From contig JACPSW010000106.1 of the NCBI GenBank assembly GCA_016193045.1, forward strand, positions 1 through 55,444: a stretch of 55,444 nt of DNA, written 5' to 3'. Made by a program: the position numbers and the translations under genes. This DNA comes from Candidatus Rokuibacteriota bacterium. GTDB taxonomy: Bacteria > Methylomirabilota > Methylomirabilia > Rokubacteriales > CSP1-6. Below, one piece after another: positions 44,277 through 52,649 of this stretch; position 1 is the first letter of the stretch, and each line of letters opens with the position of its first letter. Under the pieces are notes generated by a model. That model was not told the origin of the DNA. It was given only the letters and a program-made list of their open reading frames with translations, and searched no databases.

Positions 44277-44822
44277 TCAGCGATTTCTGAGCCGGATCTG
44301 GGTGGTCATGGCCACACTCCCGGCCCTCCGGCTCCCCGGACCGGTCGTGATAGTAATGACCACTGATCGAATCTCGCCCGGAGTCAGGGCCGCCGCGCCC
44401 CCCGCCTCCAGGTAGGTGAAAGTCAGGGACTCCACATCGTCAATCAGGGGTTGGGCTCCGCCCCCGGCATTCCGGCGAAGCGTGCGCCCCGTCAAGGAGT
44501 AGGTGATCCTCTCCGGATTGCCCGCGATCACCCCATCCCCGTTCAGGTCGTTCTGGATGGTGAAGCCCGTGGGGGTCAGGTTGACGAGAGGAGGAAAGCC
44601 GATCCCGCGGGGGTCGATGCCCGCCTGGCGTAACTCCCCTGCAAGCCGGTCCAGGGCGACCCGCGCGCTCTGCTGGGCCTCGAGCCGCCTCGTCCCGACC
44701 AGATACGCCTGCTCGCCCTGCTGGAGGAGACCCATGAGCATCAGCAGAACGATCCCGACGAGCGCCAGCCCGACGAGGACCTCGGCCAGCGTGAAACCCC
44801 GGGGGCCAACGCGCCGCCCCAT
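44277..44822 (-). CDS. PilW-like pseudopilin
   Basis: A 181-residue prepilin with the cleavage site GPRG-FTLAEVLVGLALVGIV and Glu5, then RVALDRLAGELRQAGIDPRG, the PilW pattern. It ends QIRLRNR, like the other PilW gene (DRIRLRNR). It lies upstream of the sigma-54 promoter and so may be transcribed separately. GGAGGGAGGG precedes the ATG. The 203-bp spacer to pilV holds the promoter and nothing else recognised. Confidence 0.85.
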   Translation of the reverse strand: MGRRVGPRGFTLAEVLVGLALVGIVLLMLMGLLQQGEQAYLVGTRRLEAQQSARVALDRLAGELRQAGIDPRGIGFPPLVNLTPTGFTIQNDLNGDGVIAGNPERITYSLTGRTLRRNAGGGAQPLIDDVESLTFTYLEAGGAAALTPGEIRSVVITITTGPGSRRAGSVAMTTQIRLRNR

Positions 44823-44930
44823 GCCTGCCCTCCCTCCGCGCGGTGAGTGCCAGGCGGGAGCGGGCAGGAACTCCCACGGGAGCGAGCTTGAGCGCGTTGC
44901 GCGCTGCCGTCAATGTCCAATCTTCCATAC

Positions 44931-44982
44931 CCCCCTCACCTTTGTCCTCTCCCCCGCTGGGGGAGAGGGGAGCGTGAGGGGG
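44931..44982. repeat. REP-like hairpin repeat (CTCTCCCCC family), copy 2
   Basis: A 10-bp stem CCTCTCCCCC/GGGGGAGAGG (44946-44955 with 44959-44968), loop GCT, with outer arms CCCCCTCAC and GTGAGGGGG. It lies just after the 3-hydroxyacyl-CoA dehydrogenase stop and may serve as its terminator. Confidence 0.75.
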
Positions 44983-44987
44983 AGTCC

Positions 44988-45881
44988 TCAGTCGGGCGTA
45001 GGGGTCGGCGGAGTCGCGGAGTAGTCGTAGAACCCGCGCCCGGTCTTGCGACCCAGGTCCCCGCGCTTGACGCGCGCCTCGAGCGCCTTGGGCGGCAGGT
45101 CGCTCGGATCCTTCGTGATCTCGTACGTCTCGAGCCGGGCATTGTAGCCGATGTCGAGCCCCGAGAAATCGGCGAGCTTGAAGGGCCCCATCGGGTGATT
45201 CAGCCCGAGCTCCACCGCCTTGTCGATGTCGGCGAAGGAGGCGACGCCCTGCTCGAGCAGGTAGTACGCTTCGCGGCCCAGGGCCCGGAGGATCCGGTTC
45301 ACCAGGAACCCGGGCAGCTCCTTCCGGAGAATCACGGGCTCGCGCCCGATCTTCAGCGTGAGCTCCGCCACCAGCTGGGCCGTCTCCTCGCTCGTGTCCT
45401 TCCCCTTGACGACCTCCACGAGCCGCATGACCAGCGGCGGGTAGAACCAGTGCATGTTGGCGCACTGGGCGGGCCGCTTGGTCGCCGGCGCGATCTGGGA
45501 GATCATCAGCGTCGAGCTGTTCGAGACGAGGATCGCGTGGGGCGGGCAGATGCTGTCGAGCCGAGAAAAGAGCTCGCGCTTCGGCTCCAGCCGCTCGACG
45601 ATCGCCTCAACGACGAAGTCGGCGTCCCGGGCCGCCTTCTCGAGATCCGGCTCGAGCCGGATCCGGCCGATGGCCGCGTCCATCTGGGCCTGGGCCATCT
45701 GGCCCTTCGCCACGCGCTTCTCGAGCTGGACGCGGTTGCCCTTCATCCCCTTCTCGAGGATGTCCATCGAGAGGTCGTTGAGCGTCACGGCGTAGCCGTG
45801 GAGCGCGGACTGCATCGCGATCTGGGCGCCCATCTGGCCGGCGCCCACCACCAAGATGCGCTTGATGTCGTCGATCTTCAT
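44988..45881 (-). CDS. 3-hydroxyacyl-CoA (3-hydroxybutyryl-CoA) dehydrogenase
   Basis: A 297-residue NAD-dependent enzyme of fatty acid or butyrate metabolism. The Rossmann motif is VVGAGQMGAQIAMQSALHGY. The catalytic region has SNSSTLMISQIA, with His in ANMHWFYPP in place of the usual GMHFFNP. The C-terminal domain has GFLVNRILRALGREAYYLLE. It is flanked by two REP-like hairpins. Substrate chain length cannot be told. Confidence 0.9.
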   Translation of the reverse strand: MKIDDIKRILVVGAGQMGAQIAMQSALHGYAVTLNDLSMDILEKGMKGNRVQLEKRVAKGQMAQAQMDAAIGRIRLEPDLEKAARDADFVVEAIVERLEPKRELFSRLDSICPPHAILVSNSSTLMISQIAPATKRPAQCANMHWFYPPLVMRLVEVVKGKDTSEETAQLVAELTLKIGREPVILRKELPGFLVNRILRALGREAYYLLEQGVASFADIDKAVELGLNHPMGPFKLADFSGLDIGYNARLETYEITKDPSDLPPKALEARVKRGDLGRKTGRGFYDYSATPPTPTPD

Positions 45882-45907
45882 CGATGTCTCCTCTCCCTCA
45901 CCTTTGT

Positions 45908-45930
45908 CCTCTCCCCCCTTGGGGGAGAGG
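45908..45930. repeat. REP-like hairpin repeat (CTCTCCCCC family), copy 3
   Basis: A 10-bp stem CCTCTCCCCC/GGGGGAGAGG (45908-45917 with 45921-45930) between the amidase and the hydroxyacyl-CoA dehydrogenase. It is near-identical to copy 2. Confidence 0.75.
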
Positions 45931-45969
45931 GTAGGTTGAGGGGGGTCAGCAGGGTGAAGGGGCAGCGAC

Positions 45970-47385
45970 CTACGCGATTGGCGGTTTCTTCCCTGCCCAC
46001 GGGTGAGCCTCCTCGAAGGTGGCCGCGGCGCGGAGCACGGTCGCGTCGTCGAAGCGCCTTCCGACAATCTGAAGGCCAATCGGAAGGCCGTCGCTGGTGA
46101 AGCCGCACGGCACCGAGGCCGCCGGCTGGCCGGTCATGTTGAAGGGATACGTGAACGGGATCCAGCCGTAAGGCTCGATCGGGGTGCCCGCGATCACCGC
46201 GGGGTTATCCAGACCGACCTTGAAAGGGGGGCAGGCTACCGTCGGTGTCAGCAACAGGTCGTAGGTTTCGAAGAATTTCCGAACCGGCTCCCAGAAGGCC
46301 AGCCGCTCGAACCACGCCTGGATGTACTTCGTCGGGGGCCACGTGAGTGTGTCCTCGATGATCCTGACCAGGCCCTCATCGATGTCGGCCCGGCGATCGG
46401 GAAAGTAGGGCTTGAGGCGCGCAGCGATGCCGCCGCAGAAGATCGCGTCCCATGCCGGGCTCGGATCGGGGAACCTGGGGTCCACCCCGTCCACCCGGCA
46501 ACCGAAGTGCTTGAAGCCCCGCGCCGCTCTTTCCGCGATGGCCGCGATTTCCGGGTCCACGACCTTGGCGAATCCGAGCGTCGAGGTCCACCCGACCCGC
46601 AGCCCCTTCAGGCTCCCCTTGAGCGCCTTGACATAGTCCACCCCGGGGGCTGGGAGCGAGTACTGGTCGCGCTCATCGGGGCCGGCCAGCACGTTCAGCA
46701 TCAGCGCAGCGTCGGCGACGGTGCGCGTCATGGGGCCGGCGTGGGAGAGGCTCCAGGCCGCGCTCGGGGGGTGGATCGGCACGCGCCCGTAGGAAGGCTT
46801 CAGGCCGAAGATGCCCGAAAACGACGCCGGGATCCGGATCGACCCCCCGCCGTCCGTCCCCACGGCCAGCGGCGCCATCCCGGCCGCCACCGCCGCCCCG
46901 GCGCCCCCGCTCGAGCCGCCGGGGGTGCGGTCGAGGTTCCACGGGCTTCGCGTCGCGCCGAAGAGGAGGTTATGAGTGGCGCCGATCCAGCCGAACATCG
47001 GCGTGTTGGTCTTGCCCACCAGGATCCCGCCCGCGGCCTTGAGCCGCGCCACGATCGGCGCGTCCTCCTCCGGGACATGATCGGCGTAGAGCCGGGTCCC
47101 CCAGGTCGTCCGGACGCCCTTGGTGATGATCAGATCCTTGATCGAGAACGGCACGCCGTGGAGCCGGCCGAGTTTGGCCCCGCGCTTCATGAGGGCGCGC
47201 TCGGCGGCTCTGGCCTCCCGGCGCGCCGCCTCCGCCGTCACCGTGCAGTAGGCGTTCAGCGTCGGGTTCAGTTTTTCGATGCGCGCCAGAACGGCGTCGA
47301 TCACTTCGAGAGGGGAGACTTGCTTCCGCTTGATCGCCCCCGCCAGCTCGGTCGCCGACATCCAGCAGAGTTCGTCCACAGCCAT
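45970..47385 (-). CDS. Amidase-signature hydrolase
   Basis: A 471-residue amidase. The Ser-cisSer-Lys triad is present: Lys83 in FSIKDLI, cis-Ser 158/159 in [12 protein letters not shown], and Ser182 in [12 protein letters not shown]. It is GatA-like, but no gatB or gatC is near and it sits in a catabolic set, so it probably hydrolyses a small amide rather than Glu-tRNA(Gln). The start lies 14 bp after the aldehyde dehydrogenase stop. Confidence 0.92.
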   Translation of the reverse strand: MAVDELCWMSATELAGAIKRKQVSPLEVIDAVLARIEKLNPTLNAYCTVTAEAARREARAAERALMKRGAKLGRLHGVPFSIKDLIITKGVRTTWGTRLYADHVPEEDAPIVARLKAAGGILVGKTNTPMFGWIGATHNLLFGATRSPWNLDRTPGGSSGGAGAAVAAGMAPLAVGTDGGGSIRIPASFSGIFGLKPSYGRVPIHPPSAAWSLSHAGPMTRTVADAALMLNVLAGPDERDQYSLPAPGVDYVKALKGSLKGLRVGWTSTLGFAKVVDPEIAAIAERAARGFKHFGCRVDGVDPRFPDPSPAWDAIFCGGIAARLKPYFPDRRADIDEGLVRIIEDTLTWPPTKYIQAWFERLAFWEPVRKFFETYDLLLTPTVACPPFKVGLDNPAVIAGTPIEPYGWIPFTYPFNMTGQPAASVPCGFTSDGLPIGLQIVGRRFDDATVLRAAATFEEAHPWAGKKPPIA

Positions 47386-47399
47386 GTCGTCCCTCGCGG

Positions 47400-48818
47400 C
47401 TAGCCCGGCAGGTGGAAGACGACCATCTTCAGCTCGGTCATTTCCTCGACGGCGTAGCGCGGCCCCTCTTTGCCGAAGCCCGATTCCTTAAGTCCGCCGT
47501 AGGGCATCAGGTCGGCGCGCCACTGGGGGCCCCAGTTGACGTGGAGGTTTCCCGACTGGACCTCGCGGGCGAACTTCATCGCCCACTCGAGGTTCTCGGT
47601 GAAGATGCCGGCGCTGAGCCCGTAGATGGTGTCGTTGGCGAGCGCGATGGCCTCGTCGATATCGTCGAACGGGGTCACCGCCACCGCGGGGCCGAAGAGC
47701 TCGTCGCGCGAGACGCGCATCTCGGGCTTGACGTCGGCGATGACGGTCGGCGTGTAGATCGCGCCCCGGCGCTGGCCCCCCACCACGACCCGCGCCCCGG
47801 TCGAGGCGGCTTCCTTCACCCATTCCTCCACGCGGATCGCGTCCTTCTCGCGGACCATCGGGCCGACCTTGGTCTTCTCGTCGAGCTGGCTCCCCACGGT
47901 CAGCGCCGCCACCCGCGGCCCGAGCGCGTCCAGGAAGTCCCCGTACACCTTGCCGGCGGTCAGGACGCGCTGCGTGGAGATGCAGACCTGCCCGGCGTTG
48001 GCGTAGCCCGTCGCCGCCACGGCCACCGCCACCTTGTCGAGGTCGGCGTCGGGCATGACGATGACCGGGGAGTTGGAGCCGAGCTCCATCGTCACCTTCT
48101 TGATCCCCGCCAGGCGGCAGATCCGCTCGCCGACGTCGCGGCTCCCCGTGAAGGTGATCTTCCTGACGCGCTTGTCGGACACCAGCGCGTCACCGATCTC
48201 GCCGCCCGATCCCGTGAGGCACTGGATCCCCTCGGGCGGCAGTCCCGCCTCCAGTAGGATCTCCGTCAGTTTCAGGGCCGACAGGGGGGTATCGGTCGCC
48301 GGCTTGATCACCACGGCATTGCCGGCGGCGAGGGCCGGGCCCACCTTGTGGCAGACCAGGTTCAGGGGAAAGTTGAACGGGCTGATCGCCGCCACCACGC
48401 CGCAGGGGACGCGGAGGGTCACCCCGAACCGTTTGCCGCCGCTCGGGTCGCCATCCAGCGGCACGGTCTCGCCGTGGATCCGCTTGGCCTCCTCGGCCGA
48501 CCCCATGATCGTCTCCACCGCCCGGCGCGCCTCGCCGCGGCCCTCGGCGATGATCTTCCCCTCTTCCACCGAGATGAGCCGTCCCACTTCTTCGTTCCGC
48601 GCCTCGATGATCTCGGCGGCCTTCTTCAAGATTTTCCAGCGCTCGTAGCCGGGGAGCGCCGCCATGACGCGGGCGCCGCGCGTCGCGCTTTCGAGCGCGC
48701 GGTCCACGTCCGCCGTCCCGGCGCGCGGCACGGTGTCAATGACGGCGTTGTCGTACGGGTTCAGCACGTCGATCTTCTCCGGCTTGTCGAGCCACTGCCC
48801 CGCCACATACATCTTCAT
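47400..48818 (-). CDS. NAD(P)-dependent aldehyde dehydrogenase
   Basis: A 472-residue aldehyde dehydrogenase with cofactor motif FTGSRDVGERI, general base Glu in TMELGSNSPVI and nucleophile Cys in NAGQVCISTQRV. It also has SPFNFPLNLVCHKVGPA and GNLHVNWGPQWRADLMPYGG. It resembles lactaldehyde or succinate-semialdehyde types and non-phosphorylating glyceraldehyde-3-phosphate enzymes, which cannot be separated by eye. It lies upstream of the amidase in the same orientation. Confidence 0.9.
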   Translation of the reverse strand: MKMYVAGQWLDKPEKIDVLNPYDNAVIDTVPRAGTADVDRALESATRGARVMAALPGYERWKILKKAAEIIEARNEEVGRLISVEEGKIIAEGRGEARRAVETIMGSAEEAKRIHGETVPLDGDPSGGKRFGVTLRVPCGVVAAISPFNFPLNLVCHKVGPALAAGNAVVIKPATDTPLSALKLTEILLEAGLPPEGIQCLTGSGGEIGDALVSDKRVRKITFTGSRDVGERICRLAGIKKVTMELGSNSPVIVMPDADLDKVAVAVAATGYANAGQVCISTQRVLTAGKVYGDFLDALGPRVAALTVGSQLDEKTKVGPMVREKDAIRVEEWVKEAASTGARVVVGGQRRGAIYTPTVIADVKPEMRVSRDELFGPAVAVTPFDDIDEAIALANDTIYGLSAGIFTENLEWAMKFAREVQSGNLHVNWGPQWRADLMPYGGLKESGFGKEGPRYAVEEMTELKMVVFHLPG

Positions 48819-48903
48819 GACCTTATCTCCTCTTCACCTGGGCACGGCCATCGGGGCACTCCCTCGCCCTTCGGCCAGGCGCCCGCACAGCCCGTACCCC
48901 CCC

Positions 48904-48929
48904 GGTGTCAGACACCGGTGTCTGACACC
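48904..48929. repeat. Perfect 26-bp palindrome
   Basis: The two halves GGTGTCAGACACC and GGTGTCTGACACC are exact reverse complements, and each half is itself nearly palindromic. It lies in the gap between the ABC permease and aldehyde dehydrogenase genes. The GTGTCAGACAC core resembles REP units handled by RAYT transposases. Confidence 0.85.
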
Positions 48930-48957
48930 CATGTCGATCTCAGTCGCGGTCAAACGC

Positions 48958-49875
48958 TCACGCTCCGCGGAGGCGCGGGTCCAGCGTGTCCCGGAGCGCG
49001 TCGCCGAGCAAGTTGGAGCCGAACACCGCCAGGCTGATGGCGAACCCCGGGAACAGCACCAGGTGCGGCGCCTTCTGGGCATACTCGGCCGCCGACACGG
49101 AGAGCATCCGCCCCCAGGACGGATAGGGCTCGGGCACGCCGAGGCCGAGGAACGACAGCGCCGCCTCCACCAGGATGGCGCTGCCGAGCTGGGCCGTGCA
49201 CAGCACGATGAAGGGACCCATGGTGTTCGGCAGGATGTGGCGGAAGGCGATCCGGAGGTGGCTGACGCCGAGCCCCCGGGCCGCCTCCACGTACTGCATC
49301 TCCCGGATCGTCAGCACGCTGGAGCGAATCACCCGCGCCGCCCGGGGAATGATCGGGATCGAGATCGCGATGATGACGTTCGGAACGGAAGGGCCGAGGG
49401 CGGCCGCCATGACGAGGGCGAGCACGAGCAGCGGCAGCCCCTGAAAGATGTCCATGACCCGCTGGCTGATCAGGTCGGTCTTCCCGCCGAGATAGCCCGA
49501 CAGGAGCCCGATGATCCCGCCCAGCACCGATCCCAGGAGCGTGGAGCCGAGGCCGATGATCAGCGACACCCGGGCGCCGTGAAGGATCCTCGAGTAGATG
49601 TCCCGCCCCAGGTGGTCGGTCCCCAGCCAGAATTGAGACGAGGGCCGGGCCAGGGTGGAGGTCGCGTTCGTCGCGATCGGATCGTGGGTGGCCAGCACGC
49701 CGGCAAAGATCGCCGCCACCACGATCAGGAGCATGAGGAGCCCGCCAGCCGCGCCCAGGGGTTTCTTCCGGCAGAAGCGCCAGACGATCGTGACGAGGCC
49801 CGGGCGCCTCAGCGCCATCCCCGGGGCGACCAGCTCCACCTCCGCCACCGTCACTCCCACCGGCTCAGTCGCCAT
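48958..49875 (-). CDS. ABC importer permease, DppC type
   Basis: A 305-residue permease with an N-terminal DppC extension, about six membrane segments, WLGTDHLGRDIYSRI (OppC signature) and the ATPase-contact loop YVEAARGLGVSHLRIAFRHI. Its ATG overlaps the end of the partner permease gene. Peptide, opine or nickel transport are all possible for the family. Confidence 0.93.
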   Translation of the reverse strand: MATEPVGVTVAEVELVAPGMALRRPGLVTIVWRFCRKKPLGAAGGLLMLLIVVAAIFAGVLATHDPIATNATSTLARPSSQFWLGTDHLGRDIYSRILHGARVSLIIGLGSTLLGSVLGGIIGLLSGYLGGKTDLISQRVMDIFQGLPLLVLALVMAAALGPSVPNVIIAISIPIIPRAARVIRSSVLTIREMQYVEAARGLGVSHLRIAFRHILPNTMGPFIVLCTAQLGSAILVEAALSFLGLGVPEPYPSWGRMLSVSAAEYAQKAPHLVLFPGFAISLAVFGSNLLGDALRDTLDPRLRGA

Positions 49876-50857
49876 AGCGCACCCGTGGATCGAGCCAGCC
49901 GTAGAGCATGTCCACGAACAGGTTCGACAGGATGACCACGATGGCGATGAACATCACGAGGTTCTGCACGACGGGGTAGTCCCGCCACAGGACCGCCTCG
50001 ACCAGGAAGCGGGCCACGCCGGGGAGGTTGAAGACGGTCTCGGTCACGACAAGACCGCCGATCAGAAAGGCGAACTCGATGCCGATGACGGTGATCACGG
50101 GCAGCATGGCGTTCTTGAGCGCGTGCCGCCAGATGACGATCCAGCCACTCTGCCCCTTCGCCCACGCCGTCCGGATATAGTCCTCGCGCATGACCTCCAG
50201 GAGGGCCGAGCGCGTGATGCGCGTGATCAGCGCCGAGGATCGGTACCCGACCGCCAGCGCCGGAAGCAGGAACTGGACCAGGTGGATCTTGAGGTTCTCG
50301 GTTGGCGACACGTACGTCATCGGCGGGATCCAGCCGAGCCAGCCCACCAGCACGAGGATGATGACCATGCCGAGCCAGAACGACGGCATGGAGAGGCCGG
50401 CGAGCGAGAAGACCCGGAGCGCGTAGTCGAGCGTCGTGTCCTGTCGGACGGCGCTGATCACGCCGGTGGGAACCCCCAGGAGGACGGCGATGATCGTCGA
50501 GAGGATCGCCAGCTCGATCGTCACCGGCAGGAGGGGCTTGATGATCTCCCAGGCCGGCAGGTCGTACCGGTAGGACTTGCCGAGGTTCCCGGTCAGGATC
50601 TCGCGGAGCCAGTCCACGTACTGGATCCAGACCGGCCGGTCGATCCCCAGCTCCTTCATGATGGACTGCTTGTCGGACTCGCTGACGTAGCCGCCCGTCG
50701 AGAACAGAATGTCCACCATGTTGCCCGGCGCCAGCCGCAGCAGCACGAAGATGATGACCGACATGCCGAGGAGGGTCAGCGCGGCGATGGCGAGGCGGCG
50801 GGCGACGTAGGTGCGCGTGGCGGCCTCCTTGGGCGGGGAACGGCGGGAGGAGCGCAC
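49865..50857 (-). CDS. ABC importer permease, DppB type
   Basis: A 330-residue permease. It has a first membrane segment (about 22-45), the large DppB periplasmic region (GIDRPVWIQYVDWLREI, GNLGKSY) and further segments with the contact loop YIRTAWAKGQSGWIVIWRHA. The GTG start at 50857 follows GGGAGGGG. It lies 22 bp after the binding-protein gene. Confidence 0.93.
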   Translation of the reverse strand: MRSSRRSPPKEAATRTYVARRLAIAALTLLGMSVIIFVLLRLAPGNMVDILFSTGGYVSESDKQSIMKELGIDRPVWIQYVDWLREILTGNLGKSYRYDLPAWEIIKPLLPVTIELAILSTIIAVLLGVPTGVISAVRQDTTLDYALRVFSLAGLSMPSFWLGMVIILVLVGWLGWIPPMTYVSPTENLKIHLVQFLLPALAVGYRSSALITRITRSALLEVMREDYIRTAWAKGQSGWIVIWRHALKNAMLPVITVIGIEFAFLIGGLVVTETVFNLPGVARFLVEAVLWRDYPVVQNLVMFIAIVVILSNLFVDMLYGWLDPRVRYGD

Positions 50858-50879
50858 GGCCCCTCCCGCCGCCGCGTCG

Positions 50880-52493
50880 CTACTTATCCAGCCACACTTC
50901 CTGCATCCGGCCCCAGTTGTAGATGGACTGGTGGGGGACGAGGTTCCTCACGTAGTTCCACTGGAGGTTGTAGAGGAGCCGCCAGTCGATCATGGGGCGG
51001 GCGGCGTCCTCCTCCAGCTTCTTCTGGATGTTCATCACCATCTGCAGTCGCTTTTTCGGATCCAGCTCCTGGGACTGCTGGTCGATCAGCTTCATGACCT
51101 GCTCGTCGCAGTAGTAGGTGTAGTTCCGGGGGGAGCCGCAGGCATAGTTCTCGTAAAAGTTGGCGTCCGGGTCGTCCGGGCCGATGCCGGTCAGGTTCGG
51201 CCCGGCCTGGTACTCCCTGCGGGTGACGAGCGGGTGCCACTGGGCCGTCTCGATCTGCCTCAGCGTCGCCTCCACGCCGACCTGCTTCAGCTCGGGGATG
51301 ATGAACGAGGAGAGGTCCAGATAGATCGGGATGGCCCGCGTCACCATCTCGATCCTGAGCGGGTTGGACGGCCCGAAGCCGGCCTCGGCGAGCAGCTTCT
51401 TCGCCTTGGCCTTGTCCTCCTGTGCCTTCCCGTAGCCCGGGAGCTGGGCCAGGTCCTTCTCGAGCAGCCCCCAGACGCCATGCGGCCTGGGCGCGAGGGA
51501 CGCCCCCACGATGCCCCCGCCCTGATGAACCGCCTGGACCGCGCCGCGCCGGTCGATCGCCAGGCTGATCGCGCGGCGCACCTTGACGTTGTCGAAGGGG
51601 GGCTTCGTGACGTTCAGCAGCATGTTGTCGTTGACGTTCTGGGCGGCGATGGTCAGCTTGATCCGGGGCTCGGCCTTCGTGACCTGCTCGGCGATCGTCC
51701 TGCTCTCGTCCCCGGGGAAGGAGACGTCGAGGCGGCCCGCCTGCATCGCCGCGAACTTCGTGGCGCGGTCCTTGATCGGGACGTAGCGCATGCCATCCAG
51801 GTAGGGCCGGCCCTTGACGAAGTAGTCGGTATTCTTGACGAAGTCGATGTACTCGCCCCGCTTCCACTCCTTCAGCTTGAAGGGTCCCGTGCCGATGCAG
51901 CCCGTGCGGTAGTTGGCCACCGGCACGTGCGCGGCGTACACGGGGCTGTACCCCGAGGCGAGCATCATGAGGAGCGAGGGCTGGGGGCGCTTGAGATGGA
52001 AGACGACCGTGTGGGGCTCGGGCGCCTCGATGTTGTCCACGTTGGAGTACCAGTCCTTGCGCGGATTGATCCTGAGCTTGGCCGGCGCCTCCTTGGCCTC
52101 GCGGACCATGTCGAACGTGTACTTGACGTCCTTGGAGGTGAAGGGCTGGCCGTCGTGCCACTTGACGCCCTTCCGGAGGAAGAAGACCAGGTTGCGGTAG
52201 TTGTCCTGCCACGACCACTTCTCGGCCAGCTCGCCGATGATCGTGTCCATGCTCTCCTGCTTCTTCAGCGGATCGAAGATCACAAGGTTGGACAGGCACG
52301 GCATCCCCGGCCAGACCGTCGAGATCGTGGAGGTCTCGTGGATGGAGAACCCCTGGGGGGGATCCTCCCGCTGCATGACGTTGAGCATCCCGCCGTACTT
52401 CGGGGCCTGGCCGATGGCCGGGACAAGGGTAACCGCCGCAACGCCGAGCAGCGCCAGCCCGGCGACGAGAGCCAGAGAGCGAAATCGAGCCAT
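50880..52493 (-). CDS. ABC importer substrate-binding protein, family 5
   Basis: A 537-residue periplasmic protein. The signal peptide is about 1-29 (LALVAGLALLGVAAVTLVPAIGQA). The fold is that of oligopeptide-binding proteins: LRKGVKWHDGQPFTSKDVKY, GTGPFKLKEW, VRRAISLAIDR and LLAEAGFGPSNPLRI. AAGGAGGAGG precedes the ATG. No ATPase gene (DppD/DppF) is found with it. Confidence 0.94.
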   Translation of the reverse strand: MARFRSLALVAGLALLGVAAVTLVPAIGQAPKYGGMLNVMQREDPPQGFSIHETSTISTVWPGMPCLSNLVIFDPLKKQESMDTIIGELAEKWSWQDNYRNLVFFLRKGVKWHDGQPFTSKDVKYTFDMVREAKEAPAKLRINPRKDWYSNVDNIEAPEPHTVVFHLKRPQPSLLMMLASGYSPVYAAHVPVANYRTGCIGTGPFKLKEWKRGEYIDFVKNTDYFVKGRPYLDGMRYVPIKDRATKFAAMQAGRLDVSFPGDESRTIAEQVTKAEPRIKLTIAAQNVNDNMLLNVTKPPFDNVKVRRAISLAIDRRGAVQAVHQGGGIVGASLAPRPHGVWGLLEKDLAQLPGYGKAQEDKAKAKKLLAEAGFGPSNPLRIEMVTRAIPIYLDLSSFIIPELKQVGVEATLRQIETAQWHPLVTRREYQAGPNLTGIGPDDPDANFYENYACGSPRNYTYYCDEQVMKLIDQQSQELDPKKRLQMVMNIQKKLEEDAARPMIDWRLLYNLQWNYVRNLVPHQSIYNWGRMQEVWLDK

Positions 52494-52550
52494 GAGCAGC
52501 CTCCTCCTTCTGGGGGTTGACGAGGGCGACGCGTGCTGACTCTACCCGAA

Positions 52551-52649
52551 AACCCGACCCAGCCGCAAGGGCCGGGTGCCCCGACCCGCTTCGCGGGTGC
52601 CCGCCGAGGAGGGGCTTCGCCCACTATCAGGGCTCGCTCCGCCCGCGCC
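52551..52649. repeat. Hairpin-rich spacer
   Basis: It contains ACCCGC-TTC-GCGGGT (52584-52598) and a larger CCCG/CGGG fold, related to hairpin sequence at 54380-54435 and around 33050. It lies before the binding-protein gene and after the amidohydrolase stop. Confidence 0.5.

Noticed and set aside
45970..47385. gatA (Glu-tRNA amidotransferase subunit A) as the identity of the amidase
   Set aside because: No gatB or gatC nearby and the neighbours are transport and dehydrogenase genes, so only the general amidase family is called.
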